Source of the DNA: an uncultured Bacteroides sp.
GTDB taxonomy: Bacteria > Bacteroidota > Bacteroidia > Bacteroidales > Bacteroidaceae
Reading direction: 5' to 3'
NCBI GenBank assembly: GCA_902388495.1
Contig: CABMPP010000018.1
Coordinates: forward strand, 16,321-80,320
Length of the DNA: 64,000 nucleotides
Position 1 is the stretch's first letter, and the number at the start of each line of letters is the position of its first letter. Position numbers and translations under genes: made by a program. Shown here piece by piece: positions 41,219 through 50,424 of the stretch. The notes below the pieces were generated by a model. That model was not told where the DNA came from. It saw only the letters and a list, made by a program, of their open reading frames with translations, and ran no database searches.

Positions 41219-43234
41219 TTAGTTATTGTCCGGTTTCAGTTCTCCGCTGCCCTCGAGGTTGTCCCAGCCGGCCAGCGTCAGGGCGAAGCCTACGCCCGTC
41301 TCGTTCACGGTCAGGGTCAGGGTGTAGTGCTTGCCGGGCTCCAGCTGCTCGAACTTGCCGGTGCCGGCGTTGCTGTCGGTGCTGCTTGCCGTGGGGGCGG
41401 GCAGCGTATTCAGCTGCACGGTGTAGGAGTTCTCGTTGTCGCCGCGCACCAGCTTCACGGTGCAGTCGTCTCCCAGCGTCTGCGGTGCCACGAGGTAGGT
41501 GATACCGTCCTCGGACGTGATGGCTTCGGCGCCGAAGGCGTAGGGGGCGGTGATGCTTTCGGCTTGGTCCGTCAGCTGGATTGCGGCTGTGCCGTCCGCC
41601 TGCAGGGTGACGCCGCCTTGTGCTGCTATTCTCTTCAGGTTGATGCTGCGGCCGGTCAGTGCTGCGACGAGGGCGTTTTTATCGTCTGCGCTGGGGGCAT
41701 CGGGAGTATCGGTGTATCCCGTGCCGGGCAGCAGCTTCACGGTGAGCTTCGCCATGGTGTGCGTCATTCGGAAGTTGAGCGGTGCGCCATACTCGGCGGT
41801 GGCGATGCCGGTGCAGATGTCCTGCTCGTTGCCCACGGTCGGCGTGGCGGCCGGGGTGTAGCGGCAGACGAAGGTGTACGGGTTGCCCGTCTGGGCAATG
41901 TTGTCCCAGTAGATGGGGGTGGAGCCTGAAGCCGGCGCCCAGCCTTTGCCGGTGCCGGCGGAGTAACTGTAGGCGGTGGCGTAGCTTGCGGCGGACTGAA
42001 CGGTGCCGTCCTTCACGTAGTGCACGCTGAGGTGGTCGCCTTCGGCGGGGGCGATGCCGCTGTCAGCATCGGGCGTGCCGCCCTTCAGTCCGTCCACGGT
42101 GACGGTTGTGCCTGTGCTGTTCGTCTCCCACTCCTTCAGCTGCATGCTCAGGCTGATGTCGCTCTTGGTCAGGGTGACGTTGATGACGTTGTTGGCGGCC
42201 TGCTGCAGCTCGTAGTCGTTGCTCACTCTTACGCTGTAGGTCTGCGTCGGGGGCGTTGCGCCTTCGCCTGCAGCGGTGATGCTGATGACGGCGATGACCG
42301 TGCCCCGGGCTATGGTCTGCGGCACGCAGATGGCTTCGAAGCTGACGGCGGCGTTCTCCTGAGGCGTGGCGCATCGGCAGGGCGTGATGTCCTTCTTCTT
42401 CGTACCCACGTTGGTGATGATCTTGGCGGCATCGGCCTTGCCCACGAAGAGGACGTCGCACGTGGTGCTGAGTTCCTTCACGGTGACGACGGCCTGCTTC
42501 AGCTGCTGGGCGGTGTAGGCGCCGTCATCGCCGGAGTTATCCACAAGATTGATGGTCAGCTTGGCCAGGGCGTGGGTGAAGAGGAGGAGTTTCTGTCCGT
42601 TGGCTCCCTTGTTGGCGGTGTAGGTCAGTCCGCGCATGTTGCTGCTGACGAGCAGGTCGTTGGCGGTGAGCACCTGGCTGCCGGGGGTTGCACCATTGCC
42701 GGACTGGTCGGTGGAGACGGCCCAGGAGATGCCTTCGCCGGTGCTGCCGGTGGGGTCGTCTGCCTGGGTGGTGGTGCCTGTATTTCCTGCCTTGTTCAGG
42801 GGCGCCGGGCTGCTGTAAGGGCTGTAGGCATAGATGTCGAGTGCGGTGCTGTAGTTGTTCCAGTAGATGGGGTCGCCATTGTCGGCGAGGGTTCCCGTGC
42901 CGCTGTACAGGCGGTTGGCGCTGGCGGCCTCCATGCCTGTGAGGGTGGAGGCACCGTTAGCGGCGAAGAAGACGCCTACCTGTGCGGTGGCATCCAGGTC
43001 GCGGGGGACGTCGGTGGCGCGGGTGGTGCCGGATGCGGTGCCGTTGGCGGATGCGGTGCCGTTGGCGCGTGTACCGGGTGCGGTATGCAGGATGGTGTTG
43101 CTCAAGCCGAAGCTGAGGTCGATGGCTTCGGGGGCATCCTGGTCTGTGGCTTCATCGTTCTGGCAGGCGCCGACGCTGAGGGCGGTTACTGCCAAGGCTA
43201 CTGCGGCAGCCCATAAGTGGAGTTTCTTTTCCAT
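41219..43234 (-). CDS. Fimbrillin family lipoprotein, two fimbrillin-like domains
   Basis: A 671-residue lipoprotein (lipobox SVGAC). Two fimbrillin-like modules run from about residue 40 to 370 and 380 to 671. Each contains the IYWNNYS/IYWDNIA motif, a 'LTFTHALAKLTINL'-like strand (LLFTHALAKLTINLVD and FRMTHTMAKLTVKLLP) and a C-terminal strand before an acidic tryptophan (LKEWETN, LAGWDNL). These proteins form or decorate fimbriae at the cell surface. The segment after the lipobox has NGTASANGTASG, from two perfect 18-bp DNA repeats at 43031-43066. Confidence 0.8.
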   Translation of the reverse strand: MEKKLHLWAAAVALAVTALSVGACQNDEATDQDAPEAIDLSFGLSNTILHTAPGTRANGTASANGTASGTTRATDVPRDLDATAQVGVFFAANGASTLTGMEAASANRLYSGTGTLADNGDPIYWNNYSTALDIYAYSPYSSPAPLNKAGNTGTTTQADDPTGSTGEGISWAVSTDQSGNGATPGSQVLTANDLLVSSNMRGLTYTANKGANGQKLLLFTHALAKLTINLVDNSGDDGAYTAQQLKQAVVTVKELSTTCDVLFVGKADAAKIITNVGTKKKDITPCRCATPQENAAVSFEAICVPQTIARGTVIAVISITAAGEGATPPTQTYSVRVSNDYELQQAANNVINVTLTKSDISLSMQLKEWETNSTGTTVTVDGLKGGTPDADSGIAPAEGDHLSVHYVKDGTVQSAASYATAYSYSAGTGKGWAPASGSTPIYWDNIAQTGNPYTFVCRYTPAATPTVGNEQDICTGIATAEYGAPLNFRMTHTMAKLTVKLLPGTGYTDTPDAPSADDKNALVAALTGRSINLKRIAAQGGVTLQADGTAAIQLTDQAESITAPYAFGAEAITSEDGITYLVAPQTLGDDCTVKLVRGDNENSYTVQLNTLPAPTASSTDSNAGTGKFEQLEPGKHYTLTLTVNETGVGFALTLAGWDNLEGSGELKPDNN

Positions 43235-43290
43235 ATTGTTTTTTTATTCTATAATCTTTTTATCTGTTACTCTAAATCCATCTCCCTGTC

Positions 43291-45819
43291 TTACTTGGCG
43301 GGGTCGTCCCAATCGCCTTCCTCATCGGCCTGGCTTCCGCTGCCCCAGGGCACTACGGCAAAGCTGAGGCTGATGCCCGTCTTTCCGATGGTGGCAGTGA
43401 TGGCCTGTTCCTTACCGGGGAGCAGTGTGAAGCCTGCTTCGGCTGTGGCGCGCACGGTGTAGGTGGCGCCGTCGGTGCCGTCGGGCTGCTTCATCTGTAC
43501 ACTGAAGATGGCTGCGCCTTGCGGCCAGCTCTGCGGACAGAGGGTGAGGGTGTTCATCACGGCCCGGGCGTTGCCGGCATCGGCAGCTTCGGCCTCGGTA
43601 TTGTGGGTCGCTATCAGGTCCTTCGTGGCTTTCGTCGTTGTGAAGCCGGCTCCCGGTGCGGGGCCTGCCTCTGTCACGGTGTATCCTTTCAGCAGGCTGA
43701 CGGTGGCACGCTTCATGTCGTCTGCAGTGTATCCCGTGCCGGGTTTCAGGAAGATGGTGAGGCGGCTCATCAAGTGCGTCAGGGCATTGTCTCCGCTGAA
43801 GCGGACAGCGCTGCCGAAGGCTGCGGTGGTGGTGCCTGCCATGTAGTCCTTCTCCGGCGTGTCGGCGGCGGCAGGGGTCAGCAGGGCGCTGAAGGTGTAG
43901 GTGGCGGCTTGGGGCAAAGCATCCCAGTACAGGGGGGCAAGGCTGCTCCAGGTGCCGGTAGCGGCGGAGTAGGTATAGGTGGCGGTGCTTCCGGCAGTAG
44001 CTCCGGCGATGCTATTTCCTGCAGTAGCGTTATCGCCCGGAGTACCGGCTGCTATTGTCAGCAGATCGCCCTCGGCCGGGGTGTAGCCTGCCTCACCCGA
44101 TACCCCGCCATTTCCGTCGGTGATACCGCCGATGCTGATAGTCTGCGATTCTTGGACGCCGGTTCCCCAGTCGGCTGTGCTGACGCGAATGTCGGCAGCG
44201 GTGGGGGTAAGGGTCAGTGACAGGGTATGAATCTTTCCGCCTTCCAGCACGAGGTCCTGCCCCAGGGTGAAGGTGTAGGTGCTTGTGGCAGTGCCGGTAT
44301 TCTTCAGTTGCACGACGAACGTGGTGCCTGCCGCAATGCTCTGAGGAGCCACGAGGAGGGAGGCATTTCCGGCCTGGTCCAGGGGCAGGGTGTAGGCGGC
44401 GGAGGCATCGGTGCTCCGTGTATCGGTGCTTCCTGCATCAGCCTGCGCTTTCGCCGTCACCACATTCTCATCGCTGATCTCCGTGTTCTGCCTGAACCCG
44501 TTCAGCGTCAGCGTAGCCCCGGCGGTGCTGATTGTGGCGGGGAAGTCCGTCCCCTTCAGCAGCGTAACGTTCAGTTTGGCATAGAGATGCTTCAGTTCCA
44601 GGCTGATGCCCCCGCCGGAAAGCGTGGCAGGCACCGTATTGCCCAGCACGTCGGCCAGTCCGCTGACGGCATCTGTCGCCGGGGTATTGCCATCGGCCTG
44701 CATCGGCGTGTGGCGGGCATAGAAAGCCTCGTCGGCAGCCAGACTCTCCAGATAGAACGGCGTGGCACTGTTCCACTTGGCAGTGGTGGCATCAAAGGTA
44801 TATTCAGCTTTGGCGGTGGGTGCAGAAGCGGTCCAGAGGGTGAGGGCGTTGATGCCGGCTGCGGTGCCGTCGGTAGCAGTGACGGTCACGGGCAGTGTCT
44901 CCAGGTCGATGGTGGCGCCGGTGGTCCAGTCCGTCACGGTGGCGCTGATTACGGCTTCCGTCTGCCTCAAGTGCACACGTAAGGTGTTCACGGTGCCCTC
45001 CACCAGGGCTGCTTCGGCGGGCAGCGTAGCCTCAAAGGTCTTTTTGCCTGTGCTGACGATGAGCGTGACACCTGCGTCGGCCGCGGTGGGCAGCACGATG
45101 GCAGTGGCTTCCAACTGTTGCTGGGTGGCGTTCCAGGCGACGGGTAGCAGCAGGTCTGTGGCCGTACCGCTGCCGATGAGTTTCTCCTCTGCCAGGCTCC
45201 ATTGGGCAGTGGTGGCCGTGCCTCGCAGTGTCAGGGTGGCGCCGCTGCTCAGGTCCACGTCCGCTGCCGAGGCTTCGCGGTCCACGGTGATGAGCAGCTT
45301 CACCAGCTTATGGCGGAAATTGAGGGCAACGTCGGGGCGGGTGTCACTGTGTCCCGTGCTCTTGTCTGCCACCATGAGGTCAATCCGGCTGAGCGACGTC
45401 TGGTCTGCCGTGCTGACAGGTATCAGCAGGTCGGCATCTATCTGCCGGTAGGGGTAGAAGGCGAACACGTCGGCCTCTTCTCCCTGTGCGGGGTAGTAGG
45501 CGGTGTTCTCGGGATTGGCAGGGACAAATTTTCCGTTGGCGGTGGCAGTTACGTATTTGCAGACTGTTTTTCCGTCCACCGGCGTGGTGGTTCCGGCCTC
45601 AAGTAGGGTAAGGCCGATGGCGTCGTTGGCTTGCCAGGCATTATCGGTAGCGCGAGTGCTGGGAGTACTGATGGAGGTACTGATGGTGGCGCTGATACTG
45701 ACGTTGGTAAGATTTACGGCGGTGCGTTTGTCAGGGTTGTTACTGTCTGTTTCGTTGTCGCTACAGCCAGCCAATGTTAGCAATGCTAAGGCGATTGCGG
45801 TGAGTACGGAATGTTTCAT
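43291..45819 (-). CDS. Fimbrillin family lipoprotein, three fimbrillin-like domains
   Basis: An 842-residue lipoprotein (lipobox LTLAGC) and first gene of the surface block. Three fimbrillin-like modules follow one another (about 35-315, 316-555 and 556-842), each with an 'FRHKLVKLLITV / LKHLYAKLNVTLL / LTHLMSRLTIFLK' strand and an ending such as VTDWTTG, STADWGTG or VVPWGSG. It probably supplies a structural fimbrial subunit. It lies behind a strong promoter with an overlapping dyad (45826-45882), and 175 bp separate it from the AraC/TPR regulator gene. Confidence 0.82.
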   Translation of the reverse strand: MKHSVLTAIALALLTLAGCSDNETDSNNPDKRTAVNLTNVSISATISTSISTPSTRATDNAWQANDAIGLTLLEAGTTTPVDGKTVCKYVTATANGKFVPANPENTAYYPAQGEEADVFAFYPYRQIDADLLIPVSTADQTSLSRIDLMVADKSTGHSDTRPDVALNFRHKLVKLLITVDREASAADVDLSSGATLTLRGTATTAQWSLAEEKLIGSGTATDLLLPVAWNATQQQLEATAIVLPTAADAGVTLIVSTGKKTFEATLPAEAALVEGTVNTLRVHLRQTEAVISATVTDWTTGATIDLETLPVTVTATDGTAAGINALTLWTASAPTAKAEYTFDATTAKWNSATPFYLESLAADEAFYARHTPMQADGNTPATDAVSGLADVLGNTVPATLSGGGISLELKHLYAKLNVTLLKGTDFPATISTAGATLTLNGFRQNTEISDENVVTAKAQADAGSTDTRSTDASAAYTLPLDQAGNASLLVAPQSIAAGTTFVVQLKNTGTATSTYTFTLGQDLVLEGGKIHTLSLTLTPTAADIRVSTADWGTGVQESQTISIGGITDGNGGVSGEAGYTPAEGDLLTIAAGTPGDNATAGNSIAGATAGSTATYTYSAATGTWSSLAPLYWDALPQAATYTFSALLTPAAADTPEKDYMAGTTTAAFGSAVRFSGDNALTHLMSRLTIFLKPGTGYTADDMKRATVSLLKGYTVTEAGPAPGAGFTTTKATKDLIATHNTEAEAADAGNARAVMNTLTLCPQSWPQGAAIFSVQMKQPDGTDGATYTVRATAEAGFTLLPGKEQAITATIGKTGISLSFAVVPWGSGSQADEEGDWDDPAK

Positions 45820-45825
45820 TGATCT

Positions 45826-45882
45826 AATAGATTGAATATTTATTTGTTGACAAATATCAATCTATTTTATAAAAATCACAAA
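45826..45882 (-). promoter_or_regulatory. Promoter with overlapping dyad heading the fimbrillin block
   Basis: On the minus strand TTTG (45879-45882) and GATATTTG (45851-45858) are 20 bp apart, so transcription starts near 45843. A perfect 10-bp inverted repeat, AATAGATTGA (45826-45835) and TCAATCTATT (45857-45866), brackets the -7 box and start site, with further partial pairing inside. This may be an operator or a 5'-end hairpin. Confidence 0.65.
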
Positions 45883-45994
45883 GCCATTCGATTATAATAA
45901 CCCTAAGGAGTCAAATTGTCTATGAATATGCGTCAGATTGTCGGCATGTATTCCGCCAGATCGTCTCATTCTCCCTGCATGAACAGCTGATTTA

Positions 45995-47911
45995 TTATTT
46001 CTTTTCCCTTTGTATCTTCCTGTATTCTGTGGGCGACATATTATATTTCTCCTGAAAGGCGCGTTGCATGCCTCTCGTACTGGTGAAGCCGGAGGCTGTG
46101 GCGATGTTTGCGATAATTTCGTCGGTGTTCTCCAGCAGGCTGATGGCATGGTCCAGGCGTACGTGCTGGATATAGTTGACGAGGCTCATGCCGGTGTAGG
46201 CCTGTACGGTGTCGCTCAGCGTGTCCTTGTTGGTCTGCAGGCGGGTAAGGAGGTGTTCACGGCGGAGATTCGGCTCTTTGAAGAGCTGCTCCTCTTTCAG
46301 TAACTTCTCAAGGCGGGTGAAGAGTTCGGGGGCGTTTCGGGTGAGGTGTTTCCTCTGGATGGGAATTTCGGTGGCCGGGGTGACGGGTGTTGTTCCGGGT
46401 GGGGGCAGCGGACGCCGTTTCAGTGCCTGTAGCAGATCTACGGTTCGTTTCTCCAAGGCTTGGTTCTTCTGTTCCTGCTCTGCGAAACGCATTTCCTGTT
46501 CTGCGATGCACTTCTCTTGTTCTGCAATGCACTTCTCTTGGTCTGCGATGCGCGTTTCCTGATTTCGGATGGTCAGTCGGTTCTCTTGGATGCGTTCGGC
46601 CATGGTGCGGTTGCTGCGGCGCTTGGCTTTAAGGTTGCGGTAGCCCAGGTAGATGCAGGCGAACAGTAGCAGGAGGGCGATGCCGAGCGTACCCATGATG
46701 ATGCGTTGCTGTGCGAGCTCTTCCTGCTGTGCGGCGATTCGCATGGCTTTCTCTTCGTTTTCGTAGAGGGCGGCGGTCTGCATGCTTTCACTTTCCCGTC
46801 GGCGGTAGTTCAGGGTGTCGGTGATGAGGGCGGCGCGGTCGTAGCACTCCCAGGCTTGCTGCTGATGGCCGGTGGTGCGCAGGGCTTCGGCCAGTTGCCG
46901 GTAGGTATTCCGGGTGTTTTCGCTGAAGCTGTCGAGGTGGTTGTCCTGTTGTAGCTGGGTTTCCAGCAGGGGGAGGGCGGCGGCAGGCATTTGGTTTTCC
47001 AGATAAAGGCTGATGAGATGGCCGCGGGCGTAGGGGTCTCCCTCATCGGCAGGTTGACTGAGGCGTTGGGCCCATTGACGGGCTTCGTTGCTTTGGCCTT
47101 GTAGCCGGCAGAGGGTGCTCTTATAGGAATATACGTCGTATTGCAGGGCGTCGAGCACTTTCCGGGGGATTCCGTCGGGGCGTTGCGGGGTCAGTTCCAT
47201 GTCGTGGAGCCGGTGGGTGATGACAGACAGGGTGTCGAGGTTTCCGGCGGCGGTTTCCAGATCGCCGGCTTTGAGGGTTTCTTTCACCAGGGTGGCGCGC
47301 ATACAGGCCAGGTCGTAGAGGGCTCGGGCCACGTAGCCTTCGCCGCTGCTTTGGCGTTGCTCTACTTTTTGCTGTCCCAGGGCGAGGGCGGTGCGGGCGG
47401 CGCGGATGCCACTTTGGGAGTCGCCGGTGCGGAAGTAGATGTTGGTGAGGTATTGATAGACGATTTGTCGTCCGTTGTCGGGGTTCTCCAGTTCGTCCGA
47501 CTTCTGTAGCATGAGGCGGACGTGGCGCAAGGCGTCTTCGTAACGGTTCAGTTGGATGTATTCGTCCGTCAGATTACGGCTGAGGTTGATGTAGTGGCGC
47601 GGGTTCTGCTGTACAGAGTCGGTGGCAAAGGCTTGCTCGAAGTAGTGGATGGCGAGCAGGTGCTTCTGCTGCACCTGGTAGGCGGTGCCGATGACCCAGT
47701 TCACCTTGAAGGCGGGGGCGTTGCCTTCGTTGCCGATGAGCTTGGCTTGGCGCAGGCATTCGTCGGGTTGGCTGAAGGCGGTGCGTTGCAGGCGCAGCAG
47801 GGTGTCGGCGTAGTAGGCGGCTTGGGCCGGACTAAGGGCGGCGGGACGGTGGCAGGCGGCAAGGCATAACAGCAGTGTCAGGAGGGCGGGGAAGGGTTGA
47901 TATCTTTTCAT
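45995..47911 (-). CDS. Membrane AraC-type regulator with periplasmic TPR region
   Basis: A ~638-residue one-component regulator. An N-terminal signal with LCLAAC is followed by TPR-like helices (~residues 25-395, e.g. AIHYFEQAFATDS, DALRHVRLML). One membrane helix lies near 402-425 (GTLGIALLLLFACIYLGY). A cytoplasmic coiled coil of heptads (ADQEKCIAEQEKCIAEQE) precedes the C-terminal ~100-residue AraC domain (TRGMQRAFQEKYNMSPTEYR). It likely senses a periplasmic cue and controls the fimbrillin genes just downstream. I place the start at 47911, since a -7 box covers the upstream ATG at 47935. The lipobox in a DNA-binding protein is odd. Confidence 0.85.
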   Translation of the reverse strand: MKRYQPFPALLTLLLCLAACHRPAALSPAQAAYYADTLLRLQRTAFSQPDECLRQAKLIGNEGNAPAFKVNWVIGTAYQVQQKHLLAIHYFEQAFATDSVQQNPRHYINLSRNLTDEYIQLNRYEDALRHVRLMLQKSDELENPDNGRQIVYQYLTNIYFRTGDSQSGIRAARTALALGQQKVEQRQSSGEGYVARALYDLACMRATLVKETLKAGDLETAAGNLDTLSVITHRLHDMELTPQRPDGIPRKVLDALQYDVYSYKSTLCRLQGQSNEARQWAQRLSQPADEGDPYARGHLISLYLENQMPAAALPLLETQLQQDNHLDSFSENTRNTYRQLAEALRTTGHQQQAWECYDRAALITDTLNYRRRESESMQTAALYENEEKAMRIAAQQEELAQQRIIMGTLGIALLLLFACIYLGYRNLKAKRRSNRTMAERIQENRLTIRNQETRIADQEKCIAEQEKCIAEQEMRFAEQEQKNQALEKRTVDLLQALKRRPLPPPGTTPVTPATEIPIQRKHLTRNAPELFTRLEKLLKEEQLFKEPNLRREHLLTRLQTNKDTLSDTVQAYTGMSLVNYIQHVRLDHAISLLENTDEIIANIATASGFTSTRGMQRAFQEKYNMSPTEYRKIQREKK

Positions 47912-47932
47912 GCTGATGTCGTTTTGATGGGG

Positions 47933-47940
47933 CAAAAATA
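47933..47940 (-). promoter_or_regulatory. -7 element of the AraC/TPR regulator
   Basis: The minus strand reads TATTTTTG, 22 nt before the ATG at 47911. It overlaps the in-frame ATG at 47935, which therefore cannot be the start if this promoter is used. Confidence 0.55.
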
Positions 47941-48001
47941 AGTTTTCTTTTCGTTATCTCCGAATCATTTGCTATCTTTCTCTGAAATGGAAAATTTTAT
48001 G

Positions 48002-48009
48002 TAAGTTTG
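48002..48009 (+). promoter_or_regulatory. -7 element of dinB
   Basis: TAAGTTTG matches TAnnTTTG, 24 nt before the dinB start. No -33 element at ideal spacing was found. I see no obvious SOS box. Confidence 0.5.
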
Positions 48010-48032
48010 TATCGGGGGAGTTTTATAGAACG

Positions 48033-49124
48033 ATGACCGAGCGTAAGATTATTCATATAGACATGGACGCATTCTATGCTTCTGTAGAACAGCGTGATAA
48101 TCCTGAACTACGGGGTAAACCCATTGCTGTGGGGCATGCCGAAGAACGGGGCGTGGTAGCTGCGGCCAGCTACGAGGCACGCCGCTTCGGGGTGCGTTCC
48201 GCCATGTCTTCGCAGAAGGCCAGACGGCTGTGTCCCCAACTTATCTTTATTCCGGGGCGGATGGAAGTGTATAAATCCGTTTCCCGTCAGATACACGAGA
48301 TTTTCCACGAATATACGGATATTATCGAACCTATCTCCCTGGATGAGGCTTTTCTGGATGTAACGGAGAACAAACCCGGTATCTCCCTGGCTGTGGATAT
48401 TGCAAAGGAGATCAAGCAGAAGATCAGGGAGAGACTGCATCTGGTTGCTTCGGCCGGCATATCTTATAATAAATTTCTTGCCAAGATAGCTTCGGATTAT
48501 CGTAAACCGGACGGGCTTTGTACCATCCATCCTGCCCAGGCACTGGAATTCGTTGCACATCTGCCTATCGAGAGTTTTTGGGGAGTAGGCCCGGTGACTG
48601 CCAAGAAGATGCATTCTTTGGGGATACACAACGGCGAGCAGTTGCGCGCATGTTCTTTGGCGATGCTGACCCGGGAGTTTGGCAAGGTGGGAGCTATCTA
48701 TTATGACTTTGCCCGAGGCATTGACATGCGTCCGGTGGAGGCAGTGCGTATCCGCAAGTCTATCGGCTGCGAACATACGCTGGAGAAGGACATCAACCAA
48801 CGTTCTTCTGTTATCATCGAACTATATCATACGGCGGTAGAATTGGTGAGTCGCCTGGAGCATAAGGATTTTCGCGGAAATACGCTGACTCTGAAAATAA
48901 AGTTCCACGATTTTAGCCAGATCACTCGTAGTATTACCCAGTCCAAGGAGCTAATCACTCTTGATGTCATCCTGCCTTTAGCCAAACAACTGCTGAAGGA
49001 AGTAGATTATGAACATCATCCCATCCGTCTGATAGGTCTTTCTGTTTCCAATCCTCGGGAAGAAGGAGAGGAGAAAAGTGGTGTTTGGGAACAGTTGAGT
49101 TTTGAATTCAGTGATTGGGAGTGA
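48033..49124 (+). CDS. dinB: DNA polymerase IV
   Basis: A 363-residue Y-family translesion polymerase. The catalytic acids are visible as HIDMDAFYASVE (D10) and SLDEAFLDV (D104, E105). The helix-hairpin-helix segment (FWGVGPVTAKKMHSLGI) and the little-finger domain follow. A canonical C-terminal beta-clamp motif is not obvious in the tail (VWEQLSFEFSDWE), though QLSFEF is close to one. Length is normal. It is divergent from the AraC/TPR regulator and appears monocistronic. Confidence 0.95.
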   Translation: MTERKIIHIDMDAFYASVEQRDNPELRGKPIAVGHAEERGVVAAASYEARRFGVRSAMSSQKARRLCPQLIFIPGRMEVYKSVSRQIHEIFHEYTDIIEPISLDEAFLDVTENKPGISLAVDIAKEIKQKIRERLHLVASAGISYNKFLAKIASDYRKPDGLCTIHPAQALEFVAHLPIESFWGVGPVTAKKMHSLGIHNGEQLRACSLAMLTREFGKVGAIYYDFARGIDMRPVEAVRIRKSIGCEHTLEKDINQRSSVIIELYHTAVELVSRLEHKDFRGNTLTLKIKFHDFSQITRSITQSKELITLDVILPLAKQLLKEVDYEHHPIRLIGLSVSNPREEGEEKSGVWEQLSFEFSDWE

Positions 49125-49168
49125 CAGAGGTAATTTTACCAATATTTTCATATGTCGGTTGGAAATGT

Positions 49169-49176
49169 TATATTTG
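49169..49176 (+). promoter_or_regulatory. -7 element of the first DUF4249 gene
   Basis: TATATTTG lies 40 nt before the start codon at 49217. The flanking ATGTTATATTTGTAG is repeated before the gene at 50425. Confidence 0.5.
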
Positions 49177-49216
49177 TAGGTCATCGTATGCGTATAACAT
49201 TAAATATTAAAGGAAT

Positions 49217-50338
49217 ATGAAGACTAAAATACAGATAGGAATATGCTTGTTGTGCCTCTCTATCAGTGCCTGTGTAGATACATTCAATGCACATTTGCCG
49301 CAGAACTCTACGGTACTTGTTGTTGAAGGTAATATTATATCAGATAGTACTGTGGTTTTTGCTCTAAGTCGTTCTTTCTCTTTGGATGTAGAGTCACTTC
49401 CTCAGGATTATAACCGGATAGATGCTGAGGTCAGTGTTGTGGGGACTGATGGTTCGTCTTTCAGTGGCATTGCTTTGGGCAGTGGAAAATATCAGGTTGC
49501 TGTCGGCACGCTGAACAAGGATGTCAGTTATAGTCTGAAGGTTGTTTATGACGGTGATACTTACACTTCCGATCCCCAGTATCCGCTGGAGACGGAAACG
49601 ATAGGTGATGTTACCTACGAACAGCCGGAAGAATATGGCGACATCTACATTCGTCTTTCTACGCAAAGCCAGGATGCTGAACATTATTTGTGGAGTTATG
49701 AAGAAGACTGGGAGGTAAAAGCAGTATATAGGACTATATATATTTATGATCCGGAAACAGATGGGGTGATTGTTTATAAAACAGCTCCATATGCACATGG
49801 ATGGTGCCATAATGAATCGTCCGATATAATAGTGGGCGGCACGGGAACAAATGTGAATAACAGTTTGAAGAATAAACGGCTTTATTCCATTGCATCCAGT
49901 GATCACCGTGTTTCCTGCTATTACAGTACTTTGATAAAGCAGCGGAAGATTTCGGTAGGTGAATATGAATACTATCAAGAGAAGGTGAGGATTAATGAAG
50001 AGATGGGAGGACTGTTTACTCCCCAGCCATCGGAGCTTCCTACGAATATCACGTGCAGCAACCCTGAAAAAAGTGCAATAGGCTATGTGGGGGTTAATAT
50101 GAATGTAGCAGAATGTCGTATCTTCATTTCTACCAATGACATACAATACCAGATGCTTGATGATTGCAGTATTATGGAAGATTCGAAAAAGTACTCATCG
50201 CTGGAATTATATCTGATGGGATACGCTATTGCTTATCGTGATTTAGGGTACTCATGGGCCAGAAGAAGTTGTACGGATGTGCGTTATTTAGGTGCTACTT
50301 TAGAGAAGCCTTCTTTCTGGCCGGATGATACTCATTAA
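49217..50338 (+). CDS. DUF4249 family lipoprotein (first copy)
   Basis: A 373-residue lipoprotein (lipobox LSISAC) of the DUF4249 family. It has the family pattern VVEGNIISDSTVVFALSRSF, a beta-sandwich, and the C-terminal RYLGATLEKPSFWPDD. These proteins are encoded next to TonB-dependent receptors and are thought to be surface partners; the ligand is unknown. It is a close paralogue of 53859-55007 (roughly two thirds identical by eye). A separate promoter at 50385 starts the following genes, so this copy may be expressed on its own. Confidence 0.85.
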   Translation: MKTKIQIGICLLCLSISACVDTFNAHLPQNSTVLVVEGNIISDSTVVFALSRSFSLDVESLPQDYNRIDAEVSVVGTDGSSFSGIALGSGKYQVAVGTLNKDVSYSLKVVYDGDTYTSDPQYPLETETIGDVTYEQPEEYGDIYIRLSTQSQDAEHYLWSYEEDWEVKAVYRTIYIYDPETDGVIVYKTAPYAHGWCHNESSDIIVGGTGTNVNNSLKNKRLYSIASSDHRVSCYYSTLIKQRKISVGEYEYYQEKVRINEEMGGLFTPQPSELPTNITCSNPEKSAIGYVGVNMNVAECRIFISTNDIQYQMLDDCSIMEDSKKYSSLELYLMGYAIAYRDLGYSWARRSCTDVRYLGATLEKPSFWPDDTH

Positions 50339-50362
50339 ATTAGTGAATTAGCTACAGATGTT

Positions 50363-50392
50363 TTTGTATTTCAGAAGGATATGTTATATTTG
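50363..50392 (+). promoter_or_regulatory. Promoter between the first DUF4249 gene and the next gene
   Basis: TTTG (50363-50366) and TATATTTG (50385-50392) are separated by 18 bp. The -7 region repeats that of the gene at 49217. Confidence 0.5.
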
Positions 50393-50424
50393 TAGCCATT
50401 GCATCCCTATAATAATTTATACCT

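Noticed and set aside
27304..43234. Diversity-generating retroelement acting on the GLUG genes
   Set aside because: No reverse transcriptase, template/variable repeat pair or A-specific variation pattern was seen; recombination between repeats is a simpler explanation.
45826..45866. Invertible promoter at the fimbrillin operon
   Set aside because: The arms are only 10 bp and 21 bp apart; invertible promoters in Bacteroides have longer arms and a larger segment between them.
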